Assembly: GCF_007859715.1 (NCBI RefSeq) | Contig: NZ_SJPG01000001.1 | Location: forward strand, 6,156,001-6,220,000 | Direction of reading: 5' to 3' | Length of the DNA: 64,000 nt | DNA from: Rubinisphaera italica | GTDB taxonomy: Bacteria > Planctomycetota > Planctomycetia > Planctomycetales > Planctomycetaceae | In this document: positions 44,201 through 50,356 of the stretch, piece after piece | Layout of the letters: each line of letters starts with the position of its first letter | Position numbering within the stretch: position 1 is the first letter of the stretch | The notes under the pieces: generated by a model | What the model was told of the DNA's origin: nothing | Databases searched by the model: none | The model's input: only the letters and a program-made list of their open reading frames with translations | Program-made: the position numbers and the translations under genes

Positions 44201-47200
44201 TCGGTTGGCGGATCGATCGTAAAACTATTTTCCCCTAACGTGACCTGTTCATTGATCGAAACGGTACTCCCTGCAGTTGCCATCACAATCACATCAAACT
44301 GCTCAGCAGATAAATCCATCGCAAAGAAATTGATGGCTCCTGTATGAGTCGCTCCACCAATTGTCAGTGTGGAAGTCGAAGCAAGGGCCTGAAGATCTGC
44401 TTCTGTCAGATGCAGGGAGCCAACAACGGCATCGCCAGCATCTCCGCCGAGACCGATAATTGATGTCAGATCGTTCGCTTGAATGACCAGTCCGGCATTC
44501 GCAGTTGCCAGACCACTCATTCCGAAATCAATATCACCTGCAGTGAATTCCAAAGAGCCGACGGTCGCTTCAATGGCATTATTGATCGTGATCAATTCGG
44601 ATTCGAGCTGAATTGTTTCGACGTTTACGGTCTGATCAATCTGTATTGACGTGATCGTTGTAACATCAAAAAGATCAAAATCAGTAACCGCTCCTGCGAG
44701 GTTTGCGGTGTCTGCAGACGTGATGCTGAAGTTAAGATCCGCAATCGAACCACTGATTGCACCATTGAATTCCAGATCGCCAGTTCCTGTGAAGGTAATG
44801 GACTGATCGAATTCGGCAGCGGTATTTAATGTCACGTTTGTGACAGACAGGCTTGCCAGATCGAATGAAGCCGTCCCTGTGCCGTTTGTTGTCAGTGAAA
44901 CGACATTGCTGAAACCTTGATCAAAAGTTGTGCTGGTGGAGGAGGTCACATTGACGGAGCCGAAATCGCTGATTTGATTGGTTGAACCACCAAACTGAAC
45001 CGTGCTGGCTGCGGAAACCAGAAGTGCAGCAGCGGCTCCGGTTCCTGTGATCGATTCCGTAAAGGAAATTGCGTTCCCGGCGTTGAGTGTCAGGGATTCA
45101 ATCCCGGTGATTTCAGCAGGAAATGTGATGTCATTTGTAGTGGTCGCATTCAAACCATCGAGATTATTCAGCCCTCCAGTAAATGTCAGGTTGTCGGCAT
45201 TAATAATCGTCAATATTTCCTGATTCATGTCGGCATCACTGCCGATTGAACCCAGGAAATCGACATCCCCCATGACACTCAACTGGAGTGATTGTTCGAG
45301 GATGACATCATTTGTGAGGTCAAAAGCATCGACCGTTACATTAGCCGTATTGAAAAAGAGCGTGCCGGCTCCATCAACAGACAAAACATCCAGATTTGAG
45401 ACATCTCCTGAAAACCGTAGAGACGTGCTGTTAGTGATATCGACCAGTGCAAAAGTTGTCAAAGTATTTGCGAATGTCACATTCTGAGCTGAGACGATAT
45501 CCAGTTGACCGGCAGCTGTTCCCGTAACCGTATTTTGAAAATCGACATCACCAGTTGAAGTGATCGCAATCGATGACAGTCCCGATACGGCTCCAGTGAA
45601 TGTTGCATTAACAACGCTTGTCAGATTCAGGCTTTGCGTTCCATCCTGACCAGCCAGGCTTCCTCCAAAATCGACATTGGTATCAGCATCAATCGTAAGT
45701 GAGGTTGCGATCACCACATTATCTGCAAAGTTAGCCGAACCGACATCCAGACTGACGGCATCAAATTGTGTCGAACCTGCAGCATCGGTTGTGAAACTGC
45801 CCGATGTTGTCACATCTCCAGTAAATCGAGTGACTCCGGAAGCCGTCACCGCAACACTGGTAAACCCTGTCAAACTCCCGCTGTTCTGATTGAGGTGCAC
45901 ATCGGTCGCGGCAGTGATTGCGAATACTCCGGCATCGGTGCCAGTGATTGTCCCACCAAAATTAATTACGCGTGTCGCACTTGATGAGAGTGCGTTACTG
46001 TTTGTCGTGTCGCCAGTGACATTGATATTGCCGTCCGTAGGGCCAACGGCGACTGCTGACAATACGATAGAATTCAAACCAGTCAGCGATTGAATTCCGA
46101 TTTCAGCCGCATTGATAGTCAGATTTCGACTATCGACCAGTGTTGCCTGGATCTCTGTAAAACTGGCTTCATTCGTGATGTCATACTGCAGGTTCTGATC
46201 GACAATCAATGTGTTCTGAATATCGAGATCTGCAGCTGCGACTGTTTGAGGATTCGTGCCACTGAAACGTGTGTCACCAGTTCCAACCAGTTCAAACAAT
46301 CCGACATTGGCGAGATTGCCATGAAAGTCAACTTCCATCCCGGCATCAATTGAAACGGTTTCAAATTGATCAATCGAACTGGCAAAGAAAACATCACTGC
46401 CTGCGACATTCAGATGACTCCCTGCTCCAGCAGAAGCATTGCTCACACTGCTGAGAAAATCGACGGTTGTGGTGGCATCGACATCAATAGTTTGATATCC
46501 CGAAATGCCACCAGAAACACTGACTGTAGTCCCCGCTGTTAAATCCAGGATACCGTCATCGGAAGTAAGGCTTAAGCTGTTGAGCGAAATTCCAGCATCA
46601 GAATCGATGGTTAACGAACTGACTTCGGTGATTGAGCCAGTCACCGAAGCATCTCCCATCGCATTGATGACCAGCGTTTCGCTGCCGGTATTACCAGTCA
46701 AATTTCCATCGATCGCCACGATTCCTGCCGTGGGGCTCAATGAGGTATTGGCTGTCAATGTCACATTGCTCGTCAGTTCAATGTCACTTGCAAATTGGAC
46801 GTCTCCATCGAGATTGGTCGTCTCTGACACAATCGAGATCGTGTTGCCTGTTAGAGTATTGACACCCGACAAATTCACAACATCGTCGCCAGCGGCATCA
46901 TCGACAACGGTAAATGTGACATTATTCAGGACATCGAAATTGATAATGTCATCGCCGTCTCCCATGTCAAAATCGATTTGCGACAAGTCCGAAAGTGCAA
47001 ATGTATCATCCGCAGTCATGCCAATCGTTATTGGAGTGCCAGTATTATTATTATCGATTAGCCGAACCCGATCTTCCATTCCATCATTGAAGACCTGGAC
47101 GGTCACATCATCTCCCGCGGCATCTCCTACCACATCCAAAACTCCGCCTGCAAATGAAGCCGTCACGCTGAGCAGGCGACGTTCCTCGAGACGAATGCTT

Positions 47201-47532
47201 TGCAAAGGTCGATGAGCAAAGGCGGGTTGCAGTTTAGGGGCACGACGCCGAAGCCAGCGTGTGAACAGACTGCCATCAATTGTCTCCGTCGCGGCAGCTT
47301 CATTTTGCCAGGACCGTGAGGGCGTATTGATCCAACGACGGATGACCTGACCGAAGAGACGGGTCACTCCTTGAATTGGTCTCTCATTTTTGTTCAGATT
47401 CTCGCGCACAGTGCATTCCCGGGTGAATACGATTACCGATTCTCGAACCACTTTCATGAAATCATCCCATGAAATCATGAATCTCGACCCCATCTTGCCT
47501 GAAAAACCAACAAACCGTCGTTTGTCAGTCAT
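29281..47532 (-). CDS. Giant secreted repeat protein (6083 aa) with LEPR-XLL signal
   Basis: A single uninterrupted 18,252-bp frame. The N-terminus has a basic leader and the planctomycete LEPR-XLL-type sorting motif LEERRLLS (115-122). Nearly all the rest is short beta-strand repeats (patterns like VTATGTTTFSGDVS, TLDVDSDTG and LQSLDVTGTNG), typical of right-handed beta-helix, filamentous-haemagglutinin-like exoproteins, rich in Thr, Ser, Asp and Gly and almost free of cysteine. Five larger units of about 263-268 residues lie between 39.4 and 43.4 kb, two of them nearly identical in DNA. Near the C-terminus a PKD-like FVDWGDGT segment is followed by an acidic, proline-rich tail. No catalytic domain is visible. 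Likely a surface or extracellular fibre, adhesin or S-layer-like protein; function is inference. The start is the longest frame; internal ATGs (residues 14, 19 or 26) are possible. Confidence 0.85.
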   Translation of the reverse strand: MTDKRRFVGFSGKMGSRFMISWDDFMKVVRESVIVFTRECTVRENLNKNERPIQGVTRLFGQVIRRWINTPSRSWQNEAAATETIDGSLFTRWLRRRAPKLQPAFAHRPLQSIRLEERRLLSVTASFAGGVLDVVGDAAGDDVTVQVFNDGMEDRVRLIDNNNTGTPITIGMTADDTFALSDLSQIDFDMGDGDDIINFDVLNNVTFTVVDDAAGDDVVNLSGVNTLTGNTISIVSETTNLDGDVQFASDIELTSNVTLTANTSLSPTAGIVAIDGNLTGNTGSETLVINAMGDASVTGSITEVSSLTIDSDAGISLNSLSLTSDDGILDLTAGTTVSVSGGISGYQTIDVDATTTVDFLSSVSNASAGAGSHLNVAGSDVFFASSIDQFETVSIDAGMEVDFHGNLANVGLFELVGTGDTRFSGTNPQTVAAADLDIQNTLIVDQNLQYDITNEASFTEIQATLVDSRNLTINAAEIGIQSLTGLNSIVLSAVAVGPTDGNINVTGDTTNSNALSSSATRVINFGGTITGTDAGVFAITAATDVHLNQNSGSLTGFTSVAVTASGVTRFTGDVTTSGSFTTDAAGSTQFDAVSLDVGSANFADNVVIATSLTIDADTNVDFGGSLAGQDGTQSLNLTSVVNATFTGAVSGLSSIAITSTGDVDFQNTVTGTAAGQLDIVSAQNVTFANTLTTFALVDITNSTSLRFSGDVSNLDVLSVDGAGTLFFNTANVTVDAFDLTNDVILEQSLQLSVMGDVDFLGSIGSDADMNQEILTIINADNLTFTGGLNNLDGLNATTTNDITFPAEITGIESLTLNAGNAISFTESITGTGAAAALLVSAASTVQFGGSTNQISDFGSVNVTSSTSTTFDQGFSNVVSLTTNGTGTASFDLASLSVTNVTLNTAAEFDQSITFTGTGDLEFNGAISGSIADLNFSITSADTANLAGAVTDFDLFDVTTITSIQIDQTVNVETIQLESELITINNAIEATVGSLEFTAGDIDFGMSGLATANAGLVIQANDLTSIIGLGGDAGDAVVGSLHLTEADLQALASTSTLTIGGATHTGAINFFAMDLSAEQFDVIVMATAGSTVSINEQVTLGENSFTIDPPTDVVISAPMIVTGAATIDIEALNDITFNMTGRLESETGQITLIAGRDILFEQTVTNAITTVDGNILLETDHDADMDGEIQINANSVFNTGTGAGFVEFDGDVTSAAMSPVMLVVMAGTGDVDFNHEVSNIGGVIVNSANDATFHMALDQIGNATVNASGLTQFLANVTNVTQFSTGGGGTTEFTLSTLSGGQMSFDDDVTFLTTAMVTSSSNISWNGTLSGAVGMPDLTVQAESGILFGDQVGSLGILTLTTNNNSINFAGTFSNITTLVANSASLINTSSISAGSITFKETVTTDGTMMDPLTTTITASTGALIFEQSITSTIADVDSLNLMGDTVQLLGSIDSLLSLEVTGTNGITLNAPTITTADQILFNSAVTLTGATDLDSADIEFVSTLSGAFGVTADGDTITFGDTITNVTSLQLTASTENRLEGSLVNVGTLTTVENGGQTSIAGSNLDVTSALFGDDVVLETDVTIDGATSLQFAETLSSSPAGFDLLITGAGTVQFDDTITDLDELSVAATGTTTFNGDVTISGMLDLDSNSGIIINTAQLQAASATFRDAVTVAGTPTPLTATIEATSGALIFQQAITSTNASTDDLTLNGDTVQLLGPVSNLQSLQVTGTNGITLGATSVTTADQILFNNAVTLTVGTNLSADDIEFMGTLSGAFGVTAAGETITFASTITDVTSLQLTASTENRLEGSLVNVGSLTTIENGGQTSIAGSNLEIGSGLFGDDVVLETDVTIDGATSVQFAETLSSSPTGSDLTVTNAGTVQFDDTIMNLQNLMVTATGTTTFNGNVSLSGTLDIDSATGITIDTGNITAGTITIDDAVSIENTSTIQATIGALIFNSTITSPNASANGLSLIGVSVELHDTIDELLSLDVTGTNGITLEAATITTADQILFNNAVTLLAATDLSATDIEFASTLAGAFGVTADGETITFASTITDVTALDLTASTEIRLEGSLSNVGTLTTSGTTSLAATTLDVDSADFGGAVVLENNVSITGSSAMDKITLLRFQSTLSSLAPDKFNLSVMNAIDVQFDGTIMNLQDLMVTATGTTTFSGDVSLSGTLDVDSDTGITIDTGNITAGIITFEDTVTIATTSTIEANVGALIFNSTITSSNASTDDLTLIGDTVELHGSIDLLQSLDVTGTNGITLEAATITTADQILFNNAVTLLAATDLNATDIEFASTLAGAFGVTAAGETITFASTITDVTALQLTASTENRIEGSLVNVGSLTTVMNGGQTSVAGSNLEISSGLFGDDVVLEIDVTIDGATSLQFAKTLSSTPAGFDLIVTNAGTVQFDDTITDLQDLMVTATGTTTFSGDVSLSGTLDVDSDTGITIDTGNITAGIITFEDTVTIATTSTIEANVGALIFNSTITSSNASTDDLTLIGDTVELHGSIDLLQSLDVTGTNGITLEAATITTADQILFNNAVTLLAATDLNATDIEFASTLAGAFGVTAAGETITFASTITDVTALQLTASTENRIEGSLVNVGSLTTVMNGGQTSVAGSNLEISSGLFGDDVVLEIDVTIDGATSLQFAKTLSSTPAGFDLIVTNAGTVQFDDTITDLQDLKVSASGTTLFDDNIDLSGLMEVASTGGVTFNSALVNASEIDFQNAVKLNNDVDITANNSIEFDSTLTGDPGITVTIGAGQDLTFTGMVSDFLSLELTADGTTHLDGNIATDGTFIVTANGVTSVSATSIDVADLDIRNGVSFTQSLMMTVDNQLRLGGTVTGTGATTLTTVADDLIVVGTISTFDELHLTGNSTASFSGDISGVTLLDLTSAAASFTVDSISATTISIDAPVTFNNPGDGTIEITATDATFQQSIMGTGAETLTITASMETRFGDDVSNLTSLETDSAGTTVIAQSQWTDITTVLFNDAVVLEGNVTFDNADSLTFVSTLSGDSATETLTILNGDTVAFQDAVSDLASLDVSANQTILFNSTVTDVDALTVSAGTLTTLRFSSLILDDASFAGPVQLDQSLVIQATNDVTFTGEVTGLTGLEELNITADTISLADVSDIDVLTLDAATAIAFNGTLNVNELSLVTVDYTFGGTLTVNNGVLTITAETIEIDTAATFTANAGIMLIPLDAASTIGLGGITGDLAPGQFNLSEAELQALSSTGVLTIGRADLSGDITFHTADLSMEQYDLTILAGAGSDLSILQSLQFGENNFLIDPPDNINIAAAVSATGAGSVMMEANQEIAFTADGLITTEDGVISLIAGTQFRFAQNNAGVLTTQGGSIVLDSPSTLINANSIFTTDSGIGSISITGAISSGSMNLFDLTLIAGTGDVSITGSVDSLDEFLITSANDVTFSDTINDLTLLDVTAAGTLLFQGDLGDVTDVTTLTIGSTGTTRIESDVINVGDATFGNTVTVVPSLSVTASGNVNFVGSVSGDTMSASLNVMAGGDIDFDSTIGTLTNLNLDVANGQTIKLGGDVTNVTSLSIEAEGQTNFETALISVGTASFGNPLFVEQSASIIATGLVSFLISAPADVSIDSTMSSTLLIDANSVQVAGKIQNLSSLTVTAPGETRFAGEISSIGTLLTNGGGNTLFTNSSVSVTTATFTDDVQLDTDVTMSATGDINFNGSLSGVDGDESLVISTSQNTTFAGTVDDLMTLNVTATDNVRIEQNVNNVDQLIVDSGMMTQIAAASISVGSADFTGDVSVENDLTLNSDTTVTFNNNLAGTSGDDVLLIDANGAVQFTGTVQTFEELNIDTPAVTRFEDDISAVDSLKTFGGGATQFNMLNVMVGTAQFSDSVEIEQVVTFDGDGLLSFEAAVSGNAATSELEITNTDDVTFGSTVMSLLRLEIDATGTTTFDGQVTDIVQLIIAGNGTTSIETDLIDVGSASFGNVVSVMETTQLNTTTSAEFLNTVAGLDGNQEFNIDAGTNVTFADTVSNLAKLDVTAAGMVTFATDISDVTMLRTDADDGTFFNVDLMDVDQITVGSALFVQAVTINQDTSFIATDSIEFQSTLTGDPDTVALNLKAEDTITFGGLVSGFGMLTIDAGVTTQLNANMTNVDTLLIESRGITNLNTAMISVGSATFQNPVVVQADLTLNATANVDFQGTVTADGMGIDLVIDSDMNVLFEDEVSDFNSLQVTSMGTTTFEQNLNNIGTLNVTSSAMSGTIFGTATVGELTADITMATFNGNVTLLQDVRFTANSSLLFNNNLSGSVGTESLFVDSNTGTVDFAGSVMNLTDLTIDSAQNVTFQSPVDLSGDLMITQGTGLTEIQDQFSAGSIFVDTNQINILGDVSTDTGSINFSADDFILIDATLDTTAAGAAGDVVLNATEQIHLTSNGQIFSETTGEVRLTSDAGGMAATGNILLDDGSTIQSTSVVILEAAQDIVVSNILANNSFDNAIQVTTRMGGVVDAGNTDRDFVTDGRLVIQAAIGIGSGDALEIDVHQIDFTNTANNIEVSNAGDLEIVSITQNSASLTSIITESGVQTVLETGTGITSAGGMVTLDAQGNGSLLIQQAIATNGGDLELFADTGITTGSDGTLNTTGPIGTNSGNVTLDVRGTGDITLNQSITTSGLENTIGAAGDAGKVSITTTDGLIDLGLILTQGGDGLTTSGNGGDVVVDAIGGSIQFHQQINTLAGTTGVVGVDGNVRFTSTDSILDRNDGQTKINAGNAFFSAATAIGEIDSFEMATGNAIDLQLTGTLERAEVTEVGGTIHLMHMGDLLVASNGLIPDVNGAADLVITSTGKLDIGTNVGALVASPGDRVNLISNTTLILPDAGIDVGNGQLRLTGVEDIIDPAGRELGLLRAEDLFVVTGSVGGDTTLRTDVTTIDAVVTGAGQSLNIIESDGIVVSHLQTNNGNVSIDAATIAMGDITVVDLDAGTARIELTTTAQGGGVIDGGSGNASIQAGELAIDVTKGVGNNDRLLVDVDQLAVATQTGDVNILDLSGGLTITDIQAVSGVKVNNGSPVDQIDIRTVGNLSITSDVINTGGGNIQLSATGASLNSLTLNSKVAAEGGTGNVLLTATNNIQLQSLARVETDQTGEILISAGENQAITGTVDGVDNAEIVMNSMARVLSEAGDISLRASGDVTLATINANSDGLAGQGDVIIEADFAGVQGTLAKGSGGILESTPETVTNITGDSLTLLASTGIGSNDDLRTNVTDVIATNTVSGNVRLFEVGSAGDNALIINSVFNQQGTIDLQTEDGLLQVIGSVTTTNAGEIQLIAGDGDNDGNGNLILSGDVTANTGEIHLESTGNDIVLNNNSVVSTMTGNIIVQSGAVGNGMLSMADGTRIASTSGLIDITAFGDVSIGQLQTDSNSTTAISITTSAAVTDSGDTGGSDLIVESGRVVIKSNNGIGSGNALETSVGSIDFTNMNSGNIEISETTALNIDRIDQQSPGQVIISAVDTITVTTPGMGIHLAGGDLSLKTTGSGGQLLLNNNVATNGGDVALNVANSLRLGPMVDLDTMGGSLMVSAGTVDTAGQIDMHATSVVRTGTGFVSMNAADDISVSQIRTNNNIVLDSQDGEISNAIGGGTVNLRGDKVALRAAHGIGSGTSLNTFVNVLAAENSTSGAVNIVNQSGNELFIGSFSGVSGLSNLGTGGGEIEVRHNSSLTVNAPIVNLTGGEISLIAALNSMTDDLTVNAPIFAGSNGAIEFRSGHDLILNDTGVMFDIMGGSITGLTGNEVKIASDVIIRSATGSVVQDIPLLENIFTPQVLATGFASVSGDFGRLFEQNFTIFVDWGDGTIDTNFEGAPTPDSFTYTHTYFGNPDPNNPAAPIPITVTIIDDPNISFFEAGVETGVEVVLPPIIEFAGVPGEGLASGIAFDLKVEVPELGTVSNGDTDTNISERSETIQAEEAAENVQIVEEVTTFEERLVKLRIFNATGDVNEEITLEGEQALMILNDFVGFVEKYDLPDGRYQILQQEPGETTLRVVYDLLLRNGRPADNSDGLQDRPPTADEMMPSDEPAGKGEPELTLPDGGIIPEENSQPNSESETPTTPSVP
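39474..40262 (-). repeat. 789-bp coding tandem repeat, copy 1
   Basis: A direct repeat inside the giant gene, followed immediately by copy 2 at 40263-41051. I find only two mismatches over 789 bp (40192 versus 40981, and 40246 versus 41035). Being a multiple of three, it adds exactly 263 residues. Confidence 0.93.
40263..41051 (-). repeat. 789-bp coding tandem repeat, copy 2
   Basis: Second copy of the near-identical block. Further diverged units of about 790-805 bp continue to about 43.4 kb, marked by the recurring anchor AGGATCTGATCAGC-like sequence near 39,911, 40,700, 41,499, 42,290 and 43,095. Confidence 0.93.
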
Positions 47533-47865
47533 TTGAAACTGAAAGCTGGGGGAAATTAAAATGGGGAAAACAGGTATTCTATTATATCTGTCATTTGTTT
47601 AAGGGCGATTAGTCATCTCGCACAACTCTGGATATGGCCCGCAAAAAATTGATAAGCAATCGATTGTAGCGGTATTCTACCGGTTGAATTCCGAAAGTCC
47701 TTGTAAAAAAAGGGAAGGATGCGCGGTTTGTAACAGTTTTTTTGGTTTCTCTCAGCTTCTCGATTGTTCTGGTCCGATGACGATAGAGGAGTTATTCCAC
47801 AATCGCATGACAGGAAACGATTAAGGTTTCAGATTCTGCCTGCCATTTTTTCGCGAATATTAAAG
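47533..47865. other. Divergent promoter region of the giant gene and a secreted-protein gene
   Basis: A 333-bp AT-rich gap that must carry promoters for both directions. A small palindrome CGGTA-TTC-TACCG is visible near 47,670-47,685, but no confident -10/-35 pair is. The plus-strand frame is open back to a TTG at 47764, without coding character. Confidence 0.4.
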
Positions 47866-49050
47866 ATGGACCTTTTTCTCATGAGATATCTTCCCCATAA
47901 CTTTCAGCACAAATTATCGATGAGCTGGGGACTGGGTTTGATTCTCCTCCTCAGCTTCAGCAGTCGAAGTAATGCTCAAGAACAACCCGTTCCAGAAGCA
48001 CTTCCAAAACTGTTCACGTTGACTCACGAAAAACCGTGGTTGAAGACAACCTACGAGGCGTCAGAAGTTGTTCCTGATCAGTGGATTACGTCAAATCTCC
48101 AGCTGAATTCTGTGCAGGAAATTCAGCCAGCTGATGTGATCATGACTGCTCAGTTAGAACCAGGAACAGGAGAAGAAGTCGTCAACTCAGCCTACGAGCA
48201 GCTGAATTCGTATCCTGCTGATATCGAACCACTTACGGAAAATGAAAATACTCTCATCGAGCCGGCGGGCGGCCTGATCTTCAAAAAAGAGTCCGAAGTC
48301 GATGGCACCAGTGTGGAGTCGGATTGCACTGGAAATCTAACTGAAGATTTCTGTAGCAAAGAGGAAATTCACCTCTGTGGTGAAAATGGCTTTGGCTTTC
48401 CACAAGGTTATGTCCATGAAGAACTTGCGCCCGTTCAAAATCTTTGGCCTCGCCGCTGGGCCTTAGCGGCTCGCCGTCCAGTCTGGCCGGATGTTCTCTA
48501 CTTTGAACATGTCGAAGGTCATGCTGAATATTGTGAACTCCTGAATCCTTGCGGGCCTGTTGATATGCGGGCATTGGATCACAATCTCAGCCCCGCCACC
48601 TGGGAAGGTGATAAGTCGCTGGCTCACACGCGGATTAATATTCAGCCCAGCAAAGGACCTCTGCCAGAGGATCGAGAAGCAAAGACGGCTGAGCAGCCAG
48701 CGATCTGCCATTTGCCAGGGATTTCGCGGGGATGGTGTGCGCAGGATAAATACTGGAATGCCTCTGATTTGACTCATGCCCCTTTATACTTCGAGGAAGC
48801 TAACCTCGAACGTCATGGATATTCTCGTGGTTACTGGCAACCACTTGTTTCAGGAACCCAGTTCTTCACCACTGTACCATTTTTGCCTGGTTTAATGACA
48901 ATCGATCCTCCAAACTCGGTCCAATACGAAATCATTGAAGATCGACCAGGCTCGCTCACTCCTTATGCTCCCCGCGTTCCAAAGTGGACAACCAAAGCAG
49001 TATTGGTCGAATTGGCAACTGTTACGGGACTTGCGTTCATTATTCCGTAA
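47866..49050 (+). CDS. Secreted protein of unknown function
   Basis: About 394 residues with an N-terminal signal (hydrophobic LSMSWGLGLILLLSFSSRSNAQ, cleavage expected after NAQ). The mature part is acidic at first, then has aromatic-rich stretches including WCAQDKYWNASDLTHAPLYF, LERHGYSRG and QPLVSGTQFF. A second hydrophobic stretch at the C-terminus (VLVELATVTGLAFIIP) may anchor it. I do not recognise a named domain; the aromatic motif region looks like a conserved planctomycete secreted family. The start at 47866 is uncertain: ATGs at 47881 and 47920 also keep most of the signal. It is divergent from the giant gene. Function unknown. Confidence 0.65.
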   Translation: MDLFLMRYLPHNFQHKLSMSWGLGLILLLSFSSRSNAQEQPVPEALPKLFTLTHEKPWLKTTYEASEVVPDQWITSNLQLNSVQEIQPADVIMTAQLEPGTGEEVVNSAYEQLNSYPADIEPLTENENTLIEPAGGLIFKKESEVDGTSVESDCTGNLTEDFCSKEEIHLCGENGFGFPQGYVHEELAPVQNLWPRRWALAARRPVWPDVLYFEHVEGHAEYCELLNPCGPVDMRALDHNLSPATWEGDKSLAHTRINIQPSKGPLPEDREAKTAEQPAICHLPGISRGWCAQDKYWNASDLTHAPLYFEEANLERHGYSRGYWQPLVSGTQFFTTVPFLPGLMTIDPPNSVQYEIIEDRPGSLTPYAPRVPKWTTKAVLVELATVTGLAFIIP

Positions 49051-49277
49051 TACTTTACCAGCACGATTCCAAGAGCTGTTTATGCGAAGTTCTCTATTTG
49101 CGAACGGGATGATTCTTTCCCGGGTAAGCGCGAAATTGATCTCGTCCCCAGTTGAAGTCTTTGCTAGCATCCTGCAATAGTCGCCTGAGAGTCTGTGATA
49201 AACAGGCTATTCCGCTACAAATTAGCTTTCAGGCAGACCCGGAATGCAAATTTGATCACTCGCAGGGACGCGATACC

Positions 49278-50186
49278 ATGTTTTTTCAGAATTCCCAAAT
49301 TTTTCGATGCCTGATGCTTGTTGCCATTTCTCTGGCAGGTTCATCAGATTTTGCGAGAGCCGAGGATCCTGCAGAAGCTAAATATCATCTGCAGTATCAA
49401 TTCGAGCAGGGACACTTTGTGAAATACCATGTGCAGGACCGCTCTGCCTACACAACACGCAAAAAAGAAATTGCGGAAACTGTTCGCAACGAATCTCAGC
49501 AGTGGCGACATTATCGCGTGATTGCGATCAATGAGGCGGGAGAGGCCACTTTGGAACTGATGATCGACCGTGCCCGGCTGGTCGCCCAATTCGACGATTC
49601 CAAGCCAACCATCTTCGATAGTGCCGATCCCAATTTGCAGCCACCCAAAATGCAGTCGATTTTGAGCTCGATTGGCAAACCTCTCTGCCGAATGCGTGTG
49701 AATGAACAGGGGGAACTGGTGCATGTGCAAAGTTTGAATGGCGATAAATCGCTGGAAAACGATCCTGCAATTAATTTCCTGGTCGTATTTCCGGAGCATG
49801 ATGTCGCCCTGGGAGAAACCTGGACACAAACGCTGGAAGTTGAAGTCCCTGTGACTGACAAGCTGAAAGAGAAAGTGAAGCTTCTGCGGAAATACACTCT
49901 GGAAAGTGTGAAAGAAGACGTTGCCCACATTAATGTATATACGATTCTGACCACTATCATTCGCGATCCTGCAGTCAAAACGCGATTAATGACTCAAACC
50001 CCTTCCGGCTCTGTAGAATTTGACATGTCTCGCGGCGTGATGATTTCCAGGACACTCAGCGTGGATGATCAAGTCGTCGGGGCCTTTGGAGCGGGAACTC
50101 TCGTACATGCTCAGAATGAACGGATCGAAAAGCTCCAGCAGGAAACGGCTGTCTCCGAAAAAGCCGAGGCGGTTTCGAAGAATTGA
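49278..50186 (+). CDS. Secreted protein of unknown function
   Basis: About 302 residues with a clear signal peptide (MFFQNSQIFRCLMLVAISLA to about ARA). The mature part looks like an all-beta protein with alternating polar and hydrophobic residues (YHLQYQFEQGHFVKYHVQD, GEATLELMIDRAR, MRVNEQGELVHV) and a Glu/Lys-rich tail. I recognise no catalytic motif. The frame is open from 49152, but AGGGA 9 nt before the ATG at 49278 and the signal peptide decide the start. Same strand as the preceding secreted protein, 227 bp away. Function unknown. Confidence 0.75.
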   Translation: MFFQNSQIFRCLMLVAISLAGSSDFARAEDPAEAKYHLQYQFEQGHFVKYHVQDRSAYTTRKKEIAETVRNESQQWRHYRVIAINEAGEATLELMIDRARLVAQFDDSKPTIFDSADPNLQPPKMQSILSSIGKPLCRMRVNEQGELVHVQSLNGDKSLENDPAINFLVVFPEHDVALGETWTQTLEVEVPVTDKLKEKVKLLRKYTLESVKEDVAHINVYTILTTIIRDPAVKTRLMTQTPSGSVEFDMSRGVMISRTLSVDDQVVGAFGAGTLVHAQNERIEKLQQETAVSEKAEAVSKN

Positions 50187-50356
50187 CTCCCTGCAATCGA
50201 TTAATGAGTACGGCGTTTACGCATTTTGAAAACAGGGCATGCCCACCGCTTGACGATTAATCTGGTTTGCTTACACTCGACATTCATCTGTCGTGAAGTT
50301 CAAACCGCCTCAATTTGTCGTTTTCGACCCGCACACTGCTAAGGTTGCGGTTCAAA

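Noticed and set aside
29281..47532. Possible CRISPR array or satellite because of dense repeats
   Set aside because: The repeats are coding, keep frame, vary in length and lack constant repeat-spacer alternation.
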